Shown here piece by piece: positions 59,782 to 64,000 of a stretch of DNA of 64,000 nucleotides (position 1 is the stretch's first letter; every line of letters starts with the position of its first letter). The notes below the pieces were generated by a model that was not told the origin of the DNA, ran no database searches, and saw only the letters and a program-made list of their open reading frames with translations. This DNA is from an uncultured Dyadobacter sp. (GTDB taxonomy: Bacteria; Bacteroidota; Bacteroidia; Cytophagales; Spirosomataceae): assembly GCF_946482605.1 (NCBI RefSeq), contig NZ_CAMLSE010000003.1:124001-188000 (forward strand), read 5' to 3'. The position numbers were made by a program, and so were the translations under genes.

Positions 59782-60925
59782 AAACTTTCTCCTTTTCCAG
59801 TCGCCGCATGGCCTGCTCCACGGCCCGGGTATAGGTTGTCTGCGGAAGGGCATTATACTTTTCCAGCTCTTCCACGATGATCGGCAGGTACGCGAATTTC
59901 CTGTTCTGCACATAATGCTCCATCAAATGCGCTGCTTCTGCCTTCCGGCCCAGGTTCCGACCGATAACCACCTCTCCGGCCCGTACAAAGTGCTCATACA
60001 AACAGGTTTTCCAGCTCGTGTATCCCTGATCGGCCATCGCCTTCGAAATCGGATCGAAAAGCCTTTGCGTATCGCCAATCAGTTTCTCCGGCAGCAGATC
60101 GATCGCCGGATTTACAAATGAATGCCCAAACTCATGCGTACTGAGTTCGAGCAAACGGTTTTTATCACTAAAACCCATATCCGGTTTCGACGCGTCGGCA
60201 AACTGCGGTGCAGCAAAGGCCCCGAACACATGCAATGCATGCGACCGGTTATTCAGGCTGTTCATGGCCCCGAAGCCCATCTGTGCGGGAAGCGTAAGGC
60301 TTGGTACCAGCGTGTAGGACTCGAAATGCCCCTGGTAGAATGCTTCCAGGGCGGGAATGAATGTGCTATCCGGTAACCCGGCCCTGACCTGACTGATCGC
60401 ATTTTGATACAATGGACCGCTGTTCTGCAAATAGGTCCCGAAGTCGACTTCGCGGTAGAGGGCGTTCATGGCTTCGATAAACGTGGTTGCGTTCTGGCGC
60501 GCCTCGGCGGGGTCTTTGGTAGCGGAAAAACGCTCGTAATAGCTGACACCGATACGGCTATCCAGCGCAGCATTAGGAAAATCTTTCAGTTGTACAAGCA
60601 GGTTGATCAGATAATCCAGCCAGATGTTTTCGGCAAATCCAATGACGGTAGCCAGGTGCCTGCTGTTCTCGTGGGCTTTGTAACGCCGGTATAAGTCCAG
60701 TCCGTAGGCATAACGAGCCCGGTTTTTAGCTGCATAATCTGGGTTGGTTTCCGATTCCCGACCTTCGTAACCCAAAAAATAAACAAAGCCCAGCAACTCC
60801 ACATTGGCATTGATCCGGATTTGAATGGAGTCTTTGGGCGGGTTCCGTGGGAGCAAATGTGAAGCATTGCACCACGTACAGGAAAAGACCATGCAGGCCG
60901 CAGAAAGGAAAAGATGTTTGAGCAT
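59771..60925 (-). CDS. DUF4932-family secreted putative metallopeptidase
   Basis: A 384-residue protein with an N-terminal signal-like stretch (MLKHLFLSAACMVFSCTWCNAS). It matches the DUF4932 pattern: IRINANVELLGFVYFLGYEG near the N-terminus and a zinc-type motif HEFGH (His264, Glu265, His268) in LELSTHEFGHSFVNPAIDLL. The C-terminal region is helical (YEHFVRAGEVVIGRNLG, LPIIVEELEKYNALPQTTY). HExxH suggests a metallopeptidase, but substrate and activity are unknown. The AraC-type regulator gene lies 114 bp upstream on the same strand. Confidence 0.8.
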   Translation of the reverse strand: MLKHLFLSAACMVFSCTWCNASHLLPRNPPKDSIQIRINANVELLGFVYFLGYEGRESETNPDYAAKNRARYAYGLDLYRRYKAHENSRHLATVIGFAENIWLDYLINLLVQLKDFPNAALDSRIGVSYYERFSATKDPAEARQNATTFIEAMNALYREVDFGTYLQNSGPLYQNAISQVRAGLPDSTFIPALEAFYQGHFESYTLVPSLTLPAQMGFGAMNSLNNRSHALHVFGAFAAPQFADASKPDMGFSDKNRLLELSTHEFGHSFVNPAIDLLPEKLIGDTQRLFDPISKAMADQGYTSWKTCLYEHFVRAGEVVIGRNLGRKAEAAHLMEHYVQNRKFAYLPIIVEELEKYNALPQTTYTRAVEQAMRRLEKEKVFKP

Positions 60926-61039
60926 ACAATCGCCGTTTTGATTAAAATAATGAAAATCAAAACAAGTACTAAACTGCTCAACAAGCGCCCGCAGACGCGA
61001 TTTCAGACGTCCGGAATCATGATTTCAGACTGATAGTAG

Positions 61040-62149
61040 CTAGGAAGCCTGCGTTTCGGGCCGACTTTCCGAAGGCAGATACCGCGAAGGCGATTTCCCG
61101 GTATGCTGTTTGAACACCTGGTTGAAAGTGGATTTTGAGCTAAAACCTGCTTCCAGTGCCAGGGCCAGGATCGTCTTATGCTGTTCTTTGGGATCGCCCA
61201 GCTTTCGGATCGTCTCCGCCACTCGGTAGTTGTTGACGAACGTGTTGAAGTTGCTGCCGCAATGGGTATTCACCAGGTGCGAAATATAGCGCGACGGCAA
61301 GCGGAGCCGCGCCGCCACATCGTCGATCGTCAGTTTGGACTGCGTATACAACCCTCCCTGCTCAAAGGCAGCTTTCAACCGCCCAAGCTCGGCTTCATCG
61401 TCATATATTCCAAAATCCGGCTTTTCAACGGTCTTCGCTGCGGGCAATACGGGAAGGTGGAAAAAGTCAGGATCGAGGTAACCGGCATATCCCATTACAA
61501 ACAGGCATGCTGTCAGAAGGAACTCGATTTCCTGAAAAACCGGCCAATCCAGTATCACTCCGGCCGCCCATAGTACAGTCAGAACGGAGAGAAAACCAAA
61601 AACACCGTAGCATTTAAAACACTGAATACCGCTCCATCGGACACCCAAGCGGCGAAAAGCGCTCTGTAACCGGACCAGACGGGAACCGTACACCGCCAGC
61701 ACGACAACCATGCCGATGATCGGCAACAATTCCGTCATGAAAAACCAGACCGGGTTTTGAAGCAAAGGTGAAACCCGGCCATGGCTTTGATACCAAAAGT
61801 ACCGCCATGTGCAGCTAACAGCCATTTCCAATGCAACCGGCAGAAAAAGAAGCCAGTAATGCGTCCTGAAAACATAGGTGGCCCGGGTGGTAAATTCCAT
61901 AAAAAACCAGAGCGAAAGCGGCATGATCAGATAACTTTGAAAATTCCAGAACGGAAATACGCCCGGCCTGCTGTGGTAATGCACCTGCATACCCCAGGCA
62001 TTCAGCAATTCCATCGCGAGTACATATACGATCAGCCCGAGGAACAAGCTGGCCCGCCGGGCACTTATTCCCCGCACGATCAACGCAAGACTCAATATCA
62101 TGCCCTGCCCGAAAGCCAGGAGGTAAAAGATCGCTTTCCAGTTATCCAT
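61040..62149 (-). CDS. Membrane-anchored AraC-family transcription regulator
   Basis: A 369-residue regulator whose first 230 or so residues form about seven membrane helices (FYLLAFGQGMILSLALIV, LFLGLIVYVLAMELLNAW, YWLLFLPVALEMAVS, LLPIIGMVVVLAVYG, FGFLSVLTVLWAAGVIL, LLTACLFVMGYAGYL). The C-terminal about 115 residues hold two helix-turn-helix units (LTIDDVAARLRLPSRYISHLVNTHCGSNFNTFVNNYRV and TILALALEAGFSSKSTFNQVFKQHTGKSPSRY). It is divergent from the PQQ-propeller gene and upstream of the DUF4932 gene. A membrane-bound sensor with direct DNA binding is implied; the signal is unknown. Confidence 0.9.
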   Translation of the reverse strand: MDNWKAIFYLLAFGQGMILSLALIVRGISARRASLFLGLIVYVLAMELLNAWGMQVHYHSRPGVFPFWNFQSYLIMPLSLWFFMEFTTRATYVFRTHYWLLFLPVALEMAVSCTWRYFWYQSHGRVSPLLQNPVWFFMTELLPIIGMVVVLAVYGSRLVRLQSAFRRLGVRWSGIQCFKCYGVFGFLSVLTVLWAAGVILDWPVFQEIEFLLTACLFVMGYAGYLDPDFFHLPVLPAAKTVEKPDFGIYDDEAELGRLKAAFEQGGLYTQSKLTIDDVAARLRLPSRYISHLVNTHCGSNFNTFVNNYRVAETIRKLGDPKEQHKTILALALEAGFSSKSTFNQVFKQHTGKSPSRYLPSESRPETQAS

Positions 62150-62292
62150 GCGTCTGCCGACTAATCATTTGCTCTACCTGCAAAGATACCGATTTGTTCA
62201 AGTCTCCAAAGGTTGCGCACCATGCCTGTGTCGCTGGTTTTCCGGATCAATTCTCCTACTTTTAGTTTTTCCACTCTTCCTAACCTTTAATC

Positions 62293-63489
62293 ATGAAACA
62301 AATTACCCTTTTGTTAATTCTCCTTTTTGTGTTCCATGCCAGTCGTGCCCAGGACCAGGTGTTATGGAAAATGTCCACGGGCGGGGGTATACATGGCGAG
62401 CCGGCACTGAGCGGCAATGCGGTGTACATCGGCAGTAATGACATGCATTTGTATGCGCTGGACAAAACCTCCGGCAAACCCATCTGGAAATTCCGGTCCG
62501 GCGGTGCGATCAGGTCCGCTCCGGCGATTGCGGGTAACAAAGTCGTTTTTTCAAGCGCCGACGGGAATATTTATGCGGTGGGCAAAAGCAAAGGCGACCT
62601 GCTCTGGACGTTCAAAACGAATGGCGAGCAGACCTACGATTTATGGGACTACTACCACTCTTCTCCCGTCGTCCACGAAAACACGATCTACGCGGGAAGC
62701 GGGGACAGTTCGGTATACGCCATCGATGCCCATTCCGGCAAAATGATCTGGCGATTCAAAACAGGCGGCGTTGTGCATGCATCACCGGTGGTGAGAAACG
62801 GCAAGGTTTTCATCGGGAGCTACGACGGATACTTCTATACGCTGGATGCCAAAAACGGAAGCATGGTATGGAAGTTCAAGACGCTCGGCGACCCGGCATT
62901 CCCAAAAGGAGAGGTACAACGGGCGGCCTGGGTGGATGACGAAACCGTCATTTTCGGTAGCCGCGACTTTTACATTTACGCGTTGAATGCGCAAACCGGT
63001 GCCGTCAAATGGAATATGAAAGAAAAGGGAAGCTGGGTGATCGCCACTCCGGCCGTCCATAACGGGAATCTCTACGTGGGCACGTCGGATACCCATCAGT
63101 TTTACTCGATGGATGCCGGAACCGGAAAAATCAACTGGGTACTCCCCCTGAACATGCGCGTGTATGCGACCGCATTGATGGTGGGCAACACCCTTGTTTT
63201 CGGTTGCTTCAATGGTAAAGTCTATTTCGTGGAACCGGATAGCGGGAAGATCAAGGGCACTTTCCAAACTGCGCAGAGCAAGGAAAACCATGCACTGGTA
63301 TATGACTCCACAGATCATATCCGCAAAGACTTCGACATGTACGGGGACAACTACCTGCGTGCCGAAAGCCAGATCCTGTCACTCGGATCGATACTATCCG
63401 GTCCGGTAGCAGAAGGCAACACCCTTTATTTCGGCGACTCGAACGGCTATTTTTATGCTTTGAAGATGCCCGCTTTCCGAGCACGGTGA
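62293..63489 (+). CDS. Secreted PQQ-like beta-propeller repeat protein
   Basis: A 398-residue exported protein with signal peptide MKQITLLLILLFVFHASRAQ. It consists of seven or eight similar repeats: VYIGSNDMHLYALDKTSGKPIWKF, VVFSSADGNIYAVGKSKGDLLWTF, IYAGSGDSSVYAIDAHSGKMIWRF, VFIGSYDGYFYTLDAKNGSMVWKF and VIFGSRDFYIYALNAQTGAVKW. These are PQQ-enzyme (Trp-docking) repeats. No quinoprotein catalytic residues or cytochrome motif were identified, so it may be a binding or scaffold protein rather than a dehydrogenase. Confidence 0.88.
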   Translation: MKQITLLLILLFVFHASRAQDQVLWKMSTGGGIHGEPALSGNAVYIGSNDMHLYALDKTSGKPIWKFRSGGAIRSAPAIAGNKVVFSSADGNIYAVGKSKGDLLWTFKTNGEQTYDLWDYYHSSPVVHENTIYAGSGDSSVYAIDAHSGKMIWRFKTGGVVHASPVVRNGKVFIGSYDGYFYTLDAKNGSMVWKFKTLGDPAFPKGEVQRAAWVDDETVIFGSRDFYIYALNAQTGAVKWNMKEKGSWVIATPAVHNGNLYVGTSDTHQFYSMDAGTGKINWVLPLNMRVYATALMVGNTLVFGCFNGKVYFVEPDSGKIKGTFQTAQSKENHALVYDSTDHIRKDFDMYGDNYLRAESQILSLGSILSGPVAEGNTLYFGDSNGYFYALKMPAFRAR

Positions 63490-63642
63490 TCCTGTTGCCT
63501 GCCCTGCGACCGCCACGTCGCATTACACATAGCCAATACCGTTCAGTAAGTAGTCGGTCCGTAAACACATCAGATCTGCCATAAGAATCTATATTGAACC
63601 TATCGTCAAATCTGCGACCGCGCTTCTAAACATAACTCCTCC

Positions 63643-64000
63643 ATGCGAAAGTCACTTTTAATCCTCCTGCTCACTGTCGCCGACTTCGCCGTCGCCCAAT
63701 CGATCGTATTAGAGCACGATATGGCCCGGTTTAAGAAGCACCTTAACATTCCGCTTCCCGATAAGAGCTTTGGCGGGGTATCCGGGATCGAGTATGTTCA
63801 GCAAAGAAATAAATGGTACTTTCTGACTGACGGTAAAGAGCCCCAGCGGCAGACCTATCTGTTCGAAATGACCGGCTCCGGCGCCGATTCCCTTCCCCAA
63901 TGGAATGCAAACGACAATCTGCAACGACGTACTCTTGAAGGGGTCACGCAGGCAGAAGCTGTCCGGTTTGATGGAAAAAATTTCTGGATATGCACCGAGG
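63643..64000 (+). CDS. Esterase-like phytase-family protein, truncated by window end
   Basis: The frame opens at 63643 with a signal peptide (MRKSLLILLLTVADFAVAQS) and continues to the end of the window, giving 119 residues. FGGVSGIEYVQQRNKWYFLTDG and LEGVTQAEAVRFDGKNFWICTE are typical of the phytase-like propeller family (esterase-like activity of phytase, PF13449). The rest of the gene, including any catalytic residues, lies beyond the window. It follows the PQQ-propeller gene by about 150 bp in the same direction. Confidence 0.75.
   Translation, partial: MRKSLLILLLTVADFAVAQSIVLEHDMARFKKHLNIPLPDKSFGGVSGIEYVQQRNKWYFLTDGKEPQRQTYLFEMTGSGADSLPQWNANDNLQRRTLEGVTQAEAVRFDGKNFWICTE

Overview
The window is 64 kb of a chromosome from a Bacteroidota bacterium, most likely a Cytophagales member of the Dyadobacter/Spirosoma type. 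The evidence is three SusC/SusD outer-membrane pairs, an ECF sigma/FecR pair feeding a SusC with an N-terminal STN domain, a periplasmic-propeller sensor kinase with a LytTR regulator, lipoprotein signals followed by Sus-type domains, and promoters matching the Bacteroidota -7 consensus TAnnTTTG. The sequence is moderately GC-rich in genes and AT-rich between them. The assignment is inference; no rRNA or tRNA lies in the window.

Layout. (1) 1-5157: end of a glycoside-hydrolase-like protein and the first SusC/SusD pair. (2) 5272-9555: a sulfur-group cluster on the + strand: arylsulfate sulfotransferase lipoprotein, two-domain CHR-family anion transporter, PAPS-type sulfotransferase, a short cysQ-like remnant and APS kinase. 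(3) 9557-19626, all on the minus strand: beta-helix/PDZ protein, outer-membrane barrel protein, cytosolic-looking sulfatase, gamma-glutamyltranspeptidase, an L-amino-acid-oxidase-like flavoprotein and a sarcosine-oxidase-like flavoprotein. The sulfatase and oxidase upstream regions share a 32-bp conserved element. (4) 20209-22400: acyltransferase and serine-hydrolase lipoprotein, translationally overlapping.

(5) 22503-32979: a complete-looking sialic acid acquisition locus: FadR-type GntR regulator, SusC, SusD, sialidase, N-acetylneuraminate lyase, and a fusion of a sialic acid mutarotase-type kelch propeller to a sodium/solute symporter. A 13-bp inverted repeat occurs in front of both the regulator and the SusC gene, inside or next to recognisable promoters, so the regulator probably represses both itself and the operon. 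A heptanucleotide-periodic repeat sits between susC and susD. A Gfo/Idh/MocA oxidoreductase follows in convergent orientation.

(6) 35238-45421: ECF sigma, FecR, STN-SusC, SusD, GH28 polygalacturonase-family and GH43 enzymes, a pectin-type utilization locus with its own trans-envelope signalling. (7) 45495-50307: small membrane protein, LytTR response regulator and a propeller-GAF-LytS-type sensor kinase. (8) 50599-64000: mixed genes: DKNYY and ankyrin proteins, small secreted protein, drug-efflux MFS, two different HExxH putative metallopeptidases (DUF6055, DUF4932), acetate CoA-transferase-type enzyme, universal stress protein with a zinc alcohol dehydrogenase, membrane-anchored AraC regulator, PQQ-type propeller protein and the start of a phytase-like esterase. 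No CRISPR array, insertion sequence, phage or replication origin was seen.
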